Below are positions 47,986 to 60,665 of a stretch of DNA of 64,000 bases, piece after piece. A model generated the notes under the pieces. It did not search any database. It worked only from the letters and a program-made list of their open reading frames with translations, and was not told where the DNA came from. The stretch comes from Embiotoca jacksoni (Eukaryota > Chordata > Actinopteri > Embiotocidae): assembly GCA_022577435.1 (NCBI GenBank), contig JAKOON010000018.1:2408282-2472281 (forward strand). Reading direction: 5' to 3'. Both the position numbers and the translations under genes were made by a program. Position 1 is the stretch's first letter. Every line of letters begins with the position of its first letter.

Positions 47986-48956
47986 ATGCAATGTGCAAAA
48001 ACACATACAATACATTTTAAATCACACAATTTCCACACATTCCTCCATACATAAAGTGATACAATAAAAAAACAGCAGGAGGTTAGAATTGCACATTACA
48101 TTTATATTTGCGTTTCAGCATGTATGGTACACATATTTATCCTCAAAGGGGAGATGAGGTGAAGTGGAGAAGAAAAATAAGGTTTGTGATGAATTCTAAA
48201 ATTGAATGTTATTCTTGTTCAATCTATTATCAACTACCTGACATACAAAATGTGTATATACTGTATGATTCAAAGGTGCTTTGTTGTTTTGTGTGCAGTG
48301 TTCTATAATTGTTTTTATTTAGTCTGCTTTTGGTGTTTTCTTGCGGACTGTATTGTGTTTTTCCTTTGTAACTTTTTTCAATCATTTATAACAAAACAAG
48401 TTGTAAATTTGATAAAGCATTGAGTCTGAAGTTTGATGGTAATGGTGACTGACATATTATTAATTATCTATTGATAGATTACACATTCTTATTATTGCTG
48501 TATGAACACTATAGGTAACACTAACTGAATCCGTACATTTACAGCAAACATTCTGTCACAAATTAGGTTTCCCATGTTTGTGCCTCCACAGAGCTGTCGG
48601 CCTTGAACCTCCACATTTTTGGACTCACATTCTCAAGTTGACACAAATACCACTCTGAATGAATAACACCGTTACCATGGTTATACTGTTTTTTTTCTTA
48701 ATCTACAGTTATGTGGATGTTATATACAAAAATAGATAAATTATAATAAATTGTATTTCCTACTATTGTCAAATCATCAAGTTAAAAAACACTAGTCATT
48801 TCATGGTGCTGTGCTCTCCTGTGGGTTGTACGAGACAGTAGTCGACATATTTCTTGTAATATGATGGTCTGACTTTATTCTCACTGTCTTGAGTGGTATA
48901 ATATAATATATCAACATAGCATTTTTAGCTCAAACTCTTTATTTGTATTCACTCGC
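47986..48956. other. unique AT-rich DNA
   Basis: No recognised gene or repeat. Confidence 0.45.
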
Positions 48957-49135
48957 TTACCTCTTTCTTTCTCTGTCTGTCCCTCTAGCTGGAAGTCTCC
49001 CCCTGTCTTTCTCTCAGTCTGTCTCTATCTGCTGGCCTGTCTGTCTGCAAGTCTCTGTCTCAGTGTGCCTGCCTCTTCCTGTCTCTCCTTTTGAAAGTCT
49101 CTCTGTCTTTCTTTTTGTCTCTCTTACCCCTGCTT
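48957..49135. repeat. pyrimidine-rich low-complexity tract
   Basis: A decayed CTCT/CTGT repeat of about 180 bp, strongly C+T-biased on the plus strand. Confidence 0.85.
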
Positions 49136-49237
49136 GGCTGTGATTTGACAGAACCAGTAAAGCCTCAGCAACAGGTTCCCTATCTCCCTGACTGTCTCTG
49201 CTCATCCTACACACTCGCTTTGAATTGTCTTATAAAC

Positions 49238-49352
<115 letters not shown>

Positions 49353-50354
49353 ACTGTAGCCTGCATTATTCCAGGTAATTCCATTCCATTCTTTTCTCTG
49401 CAACTTACTCATTTAGCACTTAGCCTACATGGCACTCTGGTACTCGAGTCGAAGGCAGCGTGGCAAAGACTTTCATCTTTGTCAACAAAAGCCGTGATCG
49501 TCTCACAGACAAAGAGACAGAGAGAATAAACACAACAGAATCAGCGTGCTTGCATTTACTGGGTGATTTTGAATTTGCTGGAGTAAATATAATCAGCATT
49601 CATTCCTCCCATCTCCTCTTCCACAGACAGAGTCAGAGGATGGGGAATTGGGAGGCAACAGGTAGACGCTCTAATTATTTGCCTCACTGTCAAAGACATT
49701 AACCATGGCTGGGAAAACAATGCAGCCCCAGTAGTGGAGCAGAATAGGAAGCAGTGATTTAGTCACACACTCATTTGCAGTAACAGAAAGTCACGCTCCA
49801 CATGACGGTGTGCTGCTTGGCAACTTCACACAACTGATTAGAGAGGAGTGATTCAGGAGAAAACGCTGGGATGTCTGCTGCCATCATTCCTTCTCTTGTT
49901 GATCTTTAAAGCTGTATTTAACTTTACAGCTCACAAAACTAAAACTTGTTTTTGGACCGGTATTTTACACTTGAAATAACAATATTTGCATTAAGTTGCA
50001 CTAAACAAAAAAAGGATTACACAACTGCCCGTGATGAAAAGGAGTCTGTTTGTTGAACATACATGTTTCATTCAACTCTGAAGTCCACATCTCTAAAATG
50101 TTTTAATATCTTTCATCCCATTGTTTTTGTTCAATGTTCTGCAATTTTAATGTTTTAAATCCCTCTCACTGATCTGATCCACCTGGTCTCCAGCAGCAGC
50201 AGGTAGTCAAACATCCGTCAGTTCTGAAGATATTTCAGGCAAAGATACAAACCAGGCAGGCAGACAACCAACGTGGTGATTGATAATATCCTCATCAATC
50301 TCTCAGCAATAACATGGATTAGGAAATTCTTGAAAATTTAATTAAAAAAAATGA
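49353..50354. other. unique DNA
   Basis: Non-repetitive sequence. 49480-49900 has a complex, enhancer-like texture but no specific evidence of function. Confidence 0.4.
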
Positions 50355-50730
50355 AAACTCTCATTCACAAAAGTATTTAGACCCTTAATTCAGCACTTTG
50401 GAGAAAATCCTTCGGCAGCAAATACAGCTTCCAGTCTTCTTGGGTAAGTCTCTACAGGCTTTGCAAACCTGGATTTGGGCAGTTTGTCTTATGCTTTCGG
50501 ACATATGGTCACCATAGCGATGGTTTTAGTAGGTGATGAGCAGTGCATGGTGTTAACCAGACATAGTGCTTGGAGTTCTACTCAGAGTTCAGATTTTCAG
50601 ACCAGAGAATGATTGTCCTCAGAGACCTTTAAAAACTCTACATTTGACAAAGGTGCTGAAGCTTCTGTTCAGCCACTTTAGTATAACTTCAGCGGTGCTC
50701 TGACTATCAGGTACACGGAGACAAATCACA
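50355..50730 (-). mobile_element. internally deleted Tc1-like transposon relic
   Basis: The plus strand shows, in order, AAAAGTATTTAGACCCTTAA (50371, end region), GCAGCAAATACAGCTTCCAG then TCTTCTTGGG (transposase C-terminus, antisense), after a jump GCATGGTGTTAACCAGACAT and GCTTGGAGTTC (middle of the gene), and CAGACCAGAGAATGATTGTC with CTCAGAGACCT (50599-50630, the TDE block with the first catalytic Asp, antisense). This is the order in an abundant fish Tc1 family with the central region deleted. Coding frames are destroyed. Confidence 0.78.
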
Positions 50731-51149
50731 GTGGGCTGTCACATCTGTGGGGCGGTGAACCATCCAAAAAGTTAAATAACCACAAAAGAAATAACCATAG
50801 CATTTGAATGCATCATCTGCCATGATATCTGGCAGATCTGATATCTGGTATTTTACCCAGAAATGAATGTGTTTTTGTGCCCTCTGTTTAATGCACACAA
50901 TAAACATATTGATGACATCTGTCCAACAACAATATGGTGGTACTTGCTGAAAAATAAACGTTTGTGAGGTGTTCTTAAACAGCTGCTGCTTCCTCAGACA
51001 CCTTAGTTCTAAAATGTGTTATGTCAGGCGTCCCTCCCTTTCAGCAACGTAGCCAAAATGGCAACTGTTGAGTGTGGAAAGTGTTGAGCAATCACATTCA
51101 AGTTTTGGACTGCTCTGACTGCATCATCTGGGTAATTATAGAGCACTAT
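50731..51149. other. unique DNA
   Basis: No recognised gene or repeat. Confidence 0.45.
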
Positions 51150-51935
51150 GGCCCCTATTTACTAAGACCTCAAATACCTCTCAGACCTCTTTCTGTGATG
51201 AGCAAGTGACTTCATTCAGTGCCTTGCGAGTGCTCGTGAACCTTGTGAAGTTACATGTGAATTCTGCGGGACACATTCAGGACCTCGGACAGCTCACATG
51301 AATAACGGGGCCTGGGTTGGATATCCAAGCAGAGATACGCTGGAACGACCCAGAGACAAGAACACGCTGAGTCGTAAGAAGTTCTGTCATTGCTGGTATT
51401 TTGTGGCTCCTCCTTGTTGTTGGTTGTCAATCATCATTCAGTTCATTCAATAACTCAAATGTCATCGCTGGACAAACGATATGTCTGAATAATTTCTGCC
51501 TCTGACATCAAAAATGTTTACACAGGTGGAAAACCATGTTCTCTATGTATTCTCTGGTTTCCCTGCATCTCCTTCTAAGAGCAGCCGTCTCTTATATCGT
51601 GCGCATCTGATTAATACATTCCCTTCAGTCGTGCTAAAATACACAACAATCACTTCTCCTGTTTCTCCTTTCAGGTTTAGTAAATATCGTTACGGGTGCT
51701 AAATTAATGTATTTGCATGTTCCCTCCAAGTATTTTACAGGTTCAAGTAGAAACACCCAATATTACATATGCAGGCAGGCAAACACGCAAAATGGACAAC
51801 GTGTGTTAAACTGCACATTTGAAAGATAGATTCCTCACTGCACGTCGTTAGTAGATCAACTTGGACCTTTTTTTAGCAGGTGGCGTGAAGTTTGCACGTG
51901 ATTTTACATATGCAAACCTTTAGTAAATCAGGCCC
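51150..51935. mobile_element. non-autonomous DNA transposon, copy A2 (both ends present)
   Basis: Left end GGCCCCTATTTACTAAG (51150-51166). The right end, read as reverse complement, is GGGCCTGATTTACTAAAGG, an imperfect inverted repeat. Both sides are flanked by TAT (51147-51149 and 51936-51938), a possible 3-bp target-site duplication. The body aligns with copy A1 at 30292-31300 but lacks about 400 bp after the left end and retains about 140 bp near the right end that A1 has lost. No transposase seen. Confidence 0.8.
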
Positions 51936-52727
51936 TATATGTTTTCATACTCTTATGCACTCAAAATAGTGTCTTAGTACATAAGTACGCTATTTGGAAC
52001 ATAACACGACATGCTGCATGTTAACAGGAAAAAGGATATTGATTCAAATGGGTTGTACTTTCTAATGTGTTTTTCTGTGACCAATACTGGATTAATGCAT
52101 CTTTCAGGATGACAGCATGTAAATTGCTTATCATTTGTACATTTTGTTGATGAACATAAATGTCCAAAAATGCAACTCAACCAAAAAGCTTCCATTTATT
52201 TTTATTTTCTTCCTGGTCATGCAGGAAATTACAAAGGTTTAATTTAAACATCAGTAACATTACAAATTGATAATTCCAGTCTTATCTGGTGCGCTCAACA
52301 TGTTTCAACATCTGTGTTGTATCTGTTGCTATGGGAATCAGGAAAAATGAGTGGACAGCCAGATTGTCAACAGAAAAAACTGTGGAGCTGCTGACATAAT
52401 GTTGGCCAAATTTAAACCTTTGAAGATCCACTATTAAGCAGAAATGTGTGTACGAGCATCCAACTTTCTCAAATGTCAATATTCCATTCTCATTCCTTTG
52501 TAAAGAAAGTCACAGCAGTCTGAATAATGTTATATCATGTGTCAAAACTTTTCTCTTACACGATAACATTTTGATCACCACTTAAATGTAGCTGAATGTT
52601 ATCCCATTCAGAATGTTCTTGGAAAGTTAAAAAAATATATATATTTATCAACAGAGGTACAGTATCTGCTGATTTTAGGCTGAATTCAGTGTTTCTGGCT
52701 GCAACTATTCACCCACCGTCCTTCCAA
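51936..52727. other. unique AT-rich DNA
   Basis: No recognised gene or repeat. Confidence 0.45.
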
Positions 52728-53390
52728 GACATTAGAGGCTGTGTCACAAGAGTGCAGGATGTGGATCCAATAGCCATCACAGAGACGGGAATAGAATGCA
52801 GAAACTGGAAACTGGTCCAGCTGGAGAATAGGATCGGAGAATAGGCTCGACAGTCCGTGGTCTCCTCTAAGTGGGGCAGGAGTCTGAGAGATTGGGGATG
52901 AGGCTGCTCCGGAGGCGCGGCAGTAGTGTTCGTGGACTGCGTGGTCTCCGTGGATCGCCCCAGGGCAGCAGGTAAGTCGACTGACGACACAACCTGGCCG
53001 GCTGGCACACTAGCAGATAACTGAGCAGACAGGCAGAAGAGAGAGGTCAGAACCGGATACTGTAACAAGGATCAAGACTTAGTGCTGGGGTAACGTGGTA
53101 CCAGACGAGTTGATGGTATGGACTGACGAAGGTGGAGTGCAGGACTGGGGTCGATATACAGCCAGGAGGTGATTAGTGGAATCAGGTACAGCTGTGCCAG
53201 CCGGGCAGGTGATGGTAGTTAACGTGATGTGTCTGGAGGCAGGCAGTGGAGAAAACCACACCCTCCAGACACAGACCAAAACAGAGAGCATGTAGACGAC
53301 AAATCAAACAGGGGAATGACAGAACACACTGGGAAAGGAGATCGGAGGAAACAACACGGGGAGAACAGAGATCCTGACAGGCTGTTGAGC
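52728..53390 (-). mobile_element. LTR-retrotransposon-like non-coding segment
   Basis: A GC-richer block starkly different from its AT-rich flanks. It contains, in order, GTGCAGGATGTGGATCCAAT, AACTGGTCCAGCTGGAGAAT, GACGACACAACCTGGCCGGC, GGTGATTAGTGGAATCAGGT and ACACGGGGAGAACAGAGATCCTGACAGG-type endings, a block order I associate with the untranslated/LTR region of abundant fish LTR retrotransposons. No gag or pol coding was seen. Class, strand and boundaries are uncertain. Confidence 0.45.
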
Positions 53391-55779
53391 AGGAAGCGGT
53401 TCAAATCAACTTCTCACCCATAATGTACCAACGAATGACTGAATGATTGAACATAGAATTACTTCTGCAATGGATTTTGTAGAAGCAAGCTGTAGCAGTT
53501 TTGGACAGTAAGGAACGGTGTGCTTTGATGAATTGGTTGAACTAATTACTTTTGCAGATCTTAAGTTTTACATAAAATTCAAATTTTGACCAGCTGATAG
53601 TGATAGCGGTAAAGTGATTACCCCGGTTACGACAATGTTATGTATGAGCCACAACTGTTGTGGCTGGAGTTGTTGTGAGACCGGGCCACCGTACGTCAGT
53701 GGCCGATGTTGTTACGTTACAGTGAGATGTGTGCAGCGTTGCGAGTGAGGCTAATAAAGCAGCATGTTCTGAGACCTCAAGTTGTGTAAGTTTGTAGATA
53801 TAACAGACAATTCATCTTGCACCAACGATGTGCAAAACTGTTCTTTTTGTGGCCCAAATCAGTACAGTCAATTCATGTAAAGGATTAGTTCACCGAACCC
53901 CTCATTGCTTGACGGCTGCTCCGACACAGAAATTTCTGTAAAAGATTTCATGGAACCGCGAATGTCTGTAAAACATTTAATGGTAATTTGTCCTGTAATA
54001 TTATAGTGTAGACCAAAGTGGCTAACCAGCCAACCAAATGACTGACCTTACCTTCCCTAGAGTCACAACCTTAGCAATACAAGAGAGAAGGGTGGGCTGG
54101 GTTAGTGTATGCTGAGCACCACTGGCTCCAAAGAAATCAAGTAACAGTCATTTTCACTAGATTTCATATGGTTTAAGTTCAGTAGAATTTTCTTTTGCCA
54201 TGTGTGGTCTTATTTCATGCTGTCAGAAAGACTCCAGAACTCCACGCAAATTACTCACTGTGTAAGAACAAATGTTGTCAGTAAAAGCCTGGTGGAGGAG
54301 GTGGTCTGTTGAATCGGGTTACACATCACCTTGCATAACTTGTGGGAGATTGAGTTCAATGAAGTTTCAAACATCTAGTTACTGCTTGAAGCATTTTTCT
54401 GTCAAGAAAGACTGAATTAATGACAAGAAAAGAGCATTTCAAACTGTCTTTTTCTTGGGTTTGTTCTTGGGTTTGAGAAGAAAGTTAAGAAGCCTTGGAG
54501 GAATAGATTTAGTCTGCCTGCATTATCAGTATGATCAAATTCTGTCCACAGGCTGCTATCTTGTTATTTATTTCTGCAATAATGGAAATGCCTGTAAACC
54601 TTAACCTGTCATCTGCATTTGGTTCTGGATGTTTCTGCTGATGCAAAATCATGTTAAAACTAAAGTGGACCCAGTGGAGAAAATACAAATTTAATGTGAT
54701 TATCAGGCAAGTTCCTCAAATGAAATGAACATTTGAAGAAATCAGTTAAAAATTAAACTGTTTTCTTCAGTCACCTACCTTACTTACTTGTAACAAAAGT
54801 TATGATACAATTGTTTTGTGCAACCAATGTTATTTTGAAATCCGAGAAGAAATGTGTGTCAAATGCTGCCTGCTTTCATGTTTGCACATTTGGCTACATA
54901 ACTACATAAACTAGGCATGCATGTTAAATTTGCAGAGTTACTCCATGACATCGGACAGTCGTGGTGGCCATGAGCTGGACAGATGATGAAAATTTCTGCT
55001 GTCTGCCTCATGACAACAAGATCCAACACCACCCTTTCCGTACTGCTCTGCATGTGGCAGAAAAAGTGAGCGGGACACTCTTTCTGTGATTTATATGAGC
55101 TGTTTATTTTGAACAGGTTTTCACTGAATATTGAATATTTTTTGGCGCGATCTCTTTTCATTTTTCAAAAACTATGAAAATTGGAGCTCCTCCTCCATTA
55201 TATTGTCTTGTAAGCGGCTAACATACCTTTAGAAGCACCTTTGCGTCCATGGTCCACGGTCCAGTGCAAGTCTTCAGCTGAATTGGCTGTAAGCATGCCA
55301 GCAGGCTGTGGGGCTTAAGATCAGTCCTTCAGCCACAAGTATCACGTTTGTGTCAAGCTCCTCACTCCAGTGTAAATTGTTGCTCCTTATTTAGTGGCAG
55401 AGGGAGAGAGAAGAAGGCTTTAGATAACTGAAGAGAAGTGACCATTATCCAGCCCTGTTTACCTCAGAGTTCAGGGCACAACCACATTCACACAATCAAG
55501 TATCGGCTTCTCTCCATCTGGGGCCCAAACAAAGGAACCACTGCAGTTCTTCATCAAAATGAGTACAGATTCCATTTCCTCGAGGGAAAACAACACAATG
55601 AAGAGTCAGGAGGGTTAATGATACTTGTGAATAACTCTCCATGTGGGCCGTTTGGGGTTGAATTTCCAGGGAGGGAGAGTGAGAAAGAAAGAAAGTGGGA
55701 AGAAGAGAGAGAAAGAGGAGCATGCTCAGTGACAATGATCCATTTGGAATATAATCAGGCACTGCTGCTTTAGCTATTA
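53391..55779. other. unique DNA
   Basis: No recognised gene or repeat. A purine-rich GAAAG/GAGAG run lies at 55675-55715. Confidence 0.45.
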
Positions 55780-55890
55780 AAAACAAATTAAGCGAAAGCA
55801 CAATTAGAGGGCATTGTCATGCAAATGCTATACGATGTATTGTTCTGTGTCAGAACACATGTTAAATCTAATTAAAGTGAACTCTGGGCT
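55780..55890. other. candidate conserved non-coding element
   Basis: Contains a POU octamer-like ATGCAAAT (55820-55827), AATTAGAGGGC and TCTAATTAAAGTGAA homeodomain-type cores in a non-repetitive setting. Conservation was not tested. Confidence 0.2.
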
Positions 55891-56154
55891 GTCTGTTGTT
55901 TTTGGAGGAAGAGAAGAGCAGAACAAGGGATACACAAGAGATATTAGTCTAGATGGACAAACTCAGTAAATGCAGCTTGTCAATGTTTCTTTTAACACTT
56001 TCACTCAAAATAATGTATTCAGATGAGACAAAGCACCATAAAAAAAGGCAGATTAAAAGGATCAAAGCCCACAAATACTTTGTGTTTTGCTCCTAAGGTG
56101 GTAGACACACTGCTGTATGGCTATACAAATGTCTCTGGATGCCTAAAATATGGT
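55891..56154. other. unique DNA
   Basis: Nothing recognised. Confidence 0.45.
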
Positions 56155-56300
56155 GAGAATTTGTACTTCATTTGAGTATTTCCATTTTATGCCACTTTAC
56201 ACTTCAACCTTATTTTAGATAGAAATATTTCACTTTTCACTTTCTTACAGCTTTGCATATTAAAACTAGATACAACAATACAAAGTTTAAACAGGGTGCA
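56155..56300 (+). repeat. teleost interspersed repeat, copy 2
   Basis: TTGTACTTCATTTGAGTATT then TCCATTTTATGCCACTTTAC (56161-56200) and AAATATTTCACTTTTCACTTT match the central part of the same family as 46.21-46.37 kb. Confidence 0.6.
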
Positions 56301-56567
56301 TCGTGTGCATGTTTGCTCATGGGCTTTTAATTTGAAACAACAGTCTGATTTTGAAATGGATACCAGTAGTCAACACATACAGTACGTGGCTTTTGGCTGA
56401 CCAATGGAGAAACTTCATCTGCCAGTCACGTAGCATTCAGTCAACCAGGTGCAGCCTTATAACTCACTCACTCACTCAGTTGTAGCTATAGGATTGGCCT
56501 TGCTGTCGTGGTTCAGCCAAAATCCTATGGTACGTTTAGGACACACTATTAAACCAAGCAGGAATCC

Positions 56568-57028
56568 ACCATGACATCACCGATTGGTGTGTGATCTTCA
56601 GTTTTGAAGCACTGAGTATGCCATTCGAACTTTGGTCTTCAGAGCAGGAAGTGACAGTATGGGGATGAGCTTTGGACGGAGCAAGCGGTGGATCTGACAC
56701 AATTTGGCTGAGAACTGCAGGACAGTACGCTGGCCCGCTTACCTACATGGTAAACCTCAGGCATGTCTATCAAACCAGACACTCCCCAAAACATACTGCT
56801 TATTAAGGTAAAATATCAAATTAATCATGGAATTATTTTCAGACCGCCAGAACTGAGGTTAAATGTTTTTTTATGGATTTAAAATTGTATAAGATAAGTT
56901 GAATGGAAGACTATGGAGTTTGAGGTTTCTTGGAGCAAACCCTCAGTAGTAATGAACTTCAAGGCATTTTTGCATTGGCTTTTCTTTTTGGACCCAGGAG
57001 CAACATCCTTTTTTATATACAGTCTATG
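56568..57028 (-). mobile_element. unclassified dispersed repeat, copy B2
   Basis: Inverted relative of 41831-42365. In reverse complement it starts CATAGACTGTATATAAAAAAGG and ends near ACCAATCGGTGATGTCATGG. It is about 460 bp against 535 bp for the sister. No coding trace. Confidence 0.7.
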
Positions 57029-59929
57029 TGGTAAACGTTAAACCACTGGCCCCCCAACATTTGTGACTTAACCCTCTTACTATTAATAAAGTAGTAGCTG
57101 CAGCTAAAGCAGGACTGTGAATGCTTATATAATCAGGCATTAGTGCTATCATGCTAATAATATAATGTAATGTAAGACATTTTTCTGTCTCAGGTTCCAT
57201 TTTCCTGCCAAAAATGCATCGCATGTAATGGCCACCTGTGGTAAGTTAGCAATGTGGACTAATGGAAATGAAAGTCTAAAATCCTCTGAGGCTTCAGCTC
57301 AGCTCTAAAGCTTGGGAATGAAAAACATTTTATTTTTTATTTTTGTCACAGTATATTATATTTATATATATTCAATTGTTTTCTTCCTTGAATAGATCTA
57401 AGTTTTTATTTTCATGTATGTTTGATGCAGGTGATAATGGGTTTTGTTGGCATCATGATGGCACTGTTGTACAATGATATCTCACTGTTGTAGCGCCGAA
57501 ACACAGTGAGATCGTTTTGCAGCAGCTCGGTTGCAGCTTTGGTGCAGAACAGCATTTCCTTTGATACTGAAGAGTTTTGATGACAACAGCTCACCAAATA
57601 GCTGGACAAAAGGAGAGATGTGCCACAACTTTCAAAAGCTGATGGAGGCTCTAAAAATGTTGAAAGTTTGTTCAGAACCACTTCAGAAAAATGCTGCAGA
57701 AGATTCTTCCATTCATCAACCACTAAACAATGGAGTGGTGTCCGCTTTATTCATTAACCATGTTACCACAAGCACATAATTGTGAATCATGATTACTATG
57801 CTGACTAATTTGTGTTTGGAAGGTGTCACTCGAGATATTGCAGCTCTGGCTGTGTGCGAGATAAAGTATGTTTAATTTCATTGCATATCAATACAGTGCA
57901 TTATCAAGATCAATGTAAGTTATTAATGTAATTTTCTGCGACCTTAAAATGATTGTAAAACTCGTAAAACATTTTTTGTGCGCGTTTCTTATCATACCTC
58001 GGCTCGTTAAGTAAGTGTTTGAAAAACAACCCGTGCATTTAATGGCCAATCGGTGGAGTAACTCAAATTTGAATTTGTCTGCTGGCCAGAATCACAACTC
58101 CAAATTAATCACAATGTGGCTGTGAGTCTTCTGGCTGTGTGACAACTGATTCCAACTGGTTAGACAATCTAAATGTTATTATATGTTTATAAATGTCGTG
58201 TTTACAGGTTGTTCCACTGAACTTCATGTGGAAATAATCATCTCTGAAAGATTGGTCTGTAGTTTTAGTACTTTAACTATCGTTTGTGGCGTTTATTGCT
58301 GCATTTTTGAGAAACTTGTAAAAATAGTAGGCTACTGTTGTATGTATTACCAATAGGCAAATGTGGGAGAAGTGACGCCTGCCTGGCAGAGTATAATATG
58401 GCATAAAGTCTCTAACAAACCCTGAAGCCAGTGTCCACAACAACAGAGACAGGCTGGTCATCCAGGGTGGTAAACTGACAGCTCGGCCATCCTAGACTGC
58501 TTCAACAAGCCCGACCCAGAGGGAATAAGACCATCTCACTGCTGACATATTTGACAGGTGGGAAATCAAGTGTGGTTGTGCTGACATACTTTTCACCCTC
58601 TTTCTTTTTTTCGTCAGGAAATATGTACCACACTAATTATTAAAGTGTGTTGTGGTAGTAAACCGCTGCTGATTGAATTATACAGGTTTATAAAAATAGA
58701 CACAGAATATGTCTGAGAAGCACTGATTAAAGGTAATTAGAGTACATTAACAAAAACATTACCTGTGACCCTTGAGAGTTGCCACTTAGTTTAAAAGCAC
58801 ATATTTCTGTTTAGTGAAGTGGTCGAGCACTGCAGCTCAGTTTACCTCAGCCTGGTGTACCGTCGACACAAAAGCAGAGCAAGAAACAGTACAGTAGAAT
58901 GACCTTTATAAATGTCTTGTTTACTCTGACTGCGCAGGCAGTTCTAAACGCAAATCATATTTCAGATGAACTCCCAGAGAGCCGTGTGAGACTCATCTCA
59001 GAAGAACCAAAGTCCAAAAAAAAAAATCTGTTTCTGTTTATAAGTAAACAGAATGATTGCCAAATAAACTCATCCTTAACTCCCTTCCTCCTCCCTTCTC
59101 TCTCTGCATGGAGGCTTTGCATGCAAGCAACATAAACATCAAAGCAAAGTCAGCCCATGTGATTGGTGCTGAAGTGCTTGACATACAGTGTTCTTTTTAG
59201 CCTCCTCCGTGTGGAGCGCATATTATTTCTTCCAGTGTGGACTGAGCACAGACAGCGTGCCCCTGGTAACTGATGTGGTGGGTTTGCTTTAGTTAATTGG
59301 ATTCTGAAGTAACCATTGTTTACTCAAGAGGCCGTAATTAATTCACTGCCAGTGTGATTACATTGTAATCACAACATACAATCTCACATAAAAATCACTG
59401 CAAAAGAGTGCATGGACAGTGACAAGTTTACAGCACCATACACAAACAAATAATGAATAAACAGTAAAATCCTTCTTTCAAAAACAACAATTTAGTTGCT
59501 TAAACTTAATATGTATTCATCAGCATACCACAGATGTTGCATCTGACCTGACAGATGCAATTTCCAAATGAACCCCCAGTATTGTAGACATTGTTTCATT
59601 CTCATATCTGGAAGTTGGTCCCTGACACCTCCTTCCTGATGATATCACAAAGTACTTGAAGCTCGGATTTGTCAGGGACCAACGTGTTATCTGTTATGTC
59701 TCCAAGTCAAGGCAGGAACTTGTGACTCCATCATCAGACACGGTGAGCACCTCATCGGGTAATTTCATGAGTCAGGTGTGAGATCTAGACAAGGAAATCA
59801 AGCTGCATTTATTGTTTGCTTATTGTTTGTTTAAATACAAAACCTTGAGGAGGTCAAGGGGTGCACCAAACACATGACTTGGACACTGTAGGCCACCTGA
59901 TTATGAGTTTATTGTAATTATTTACAATT
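57029..59929. other. unique DNA
   Basis: No recognised gene or transposon. At 59354-59372 there is a 9-bp-arm inverted repeat (GTGATTACA, one base, TGTAATCAC) beside a TAATTAATTC block. Confidence 0.45.
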
Positions 59930-60185
59930 GGGCGGCACGGTGGTACAGTGGTTAGCACTGTCACCTCACAGCAAAAAGGTTCCGGGTTCGAATCCGGTCC
60001 TGGGCCTTTCTGTGCGGAGTTTGCATGTTCTATCCGGGTTCTCTGGCTTCCTCCCATCATCCAAAAACATGCACCTCGGGTCAGGTTACCTGGCGCCGCA
60101 CTAGTGGCAGCCTGCTGCAGCAGCTCCCCCGAGAGCCCCCCTGCTGTAGTGAAGAAATTTCCCCTCGGGGATTAATAAAGTGAAT
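59930..60185 (+). mobile_element. tRNA-derived SINE, copy 2
   Basis: GGGCGGCACGGTGGTACAGTGG head, A-box-like TGGTACAGTGG (59941-59951) and B box GGTTCGAATCC (59985-59995), with a head nearly identical to the copy at 26.12 kb through TTTGCATGTTCT and CTTCCTCCCATCATCCAAAA. After about 60065 it diverges into a different tail ending GAAATTTCCCCTCGGGGATT then AATAAAGTGAATAAAATC, which resembles a LINE-type 3' end. Confidence 0.8.
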
Positions 60186-60484
60186 AAAATCAAAAATCAA
60201 TTGGGTCATGATCATGCCTATCGAGGAAACCACATCCTACATTGACATACTAATTTACAACAATAAATTGTCATTGATACGTATCATTTATTGGAAAGTC
60301 AATGAGATCTGTTGGGGAAATTATGAAAATCAAAGTTTTATTGTCGTAGGTTAACATTACATTTGCCTGGATTTGGTAACAATTTATTCCTTCTGATACT
60401 ACATTCCTACTTGCCACCTAATTTGTTGGCTGGACACTCACTGAAGTAAATGGTGGAGCCATTCCATTTTAAGTTTGAATGAAT
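60186..60484. other. unique DNA
   Basis: Nothing recognised. Confidence 0.45.
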
Positions 60485-60665
60485 ATACAACCCTGTTTCC
60501 AAAAAAGCCGGTATGCTGTGTACGTAAGGGAAGAGGCCAAAAGTCAACATTGGATGGCTGTGATCTTCAAGTTATCAGGCGTCACAGCGTTACAGACAGA
60601 CATTCATCTGTAGTGGAAAACACTGCATAGGCTCAGGAACACTTTAGAGAACCAGACTTCCTCAT
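60485..60665 (+). mobile_element. Tc1/mariner-like relic, fragment
   Basis: TACAACCCTGTTTCCAAAAAAG at 60485-60506 is the terminal repeat of an abundant fish element. It is followed by AAAAGTCAACATTGG and then CTGTAGTGGAAAACACTGCA with TAGGCTCAGGAACACTTTAG (60609-60650), a transposase-region block of the same family. The rest is absent. Confidence 0.65.
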
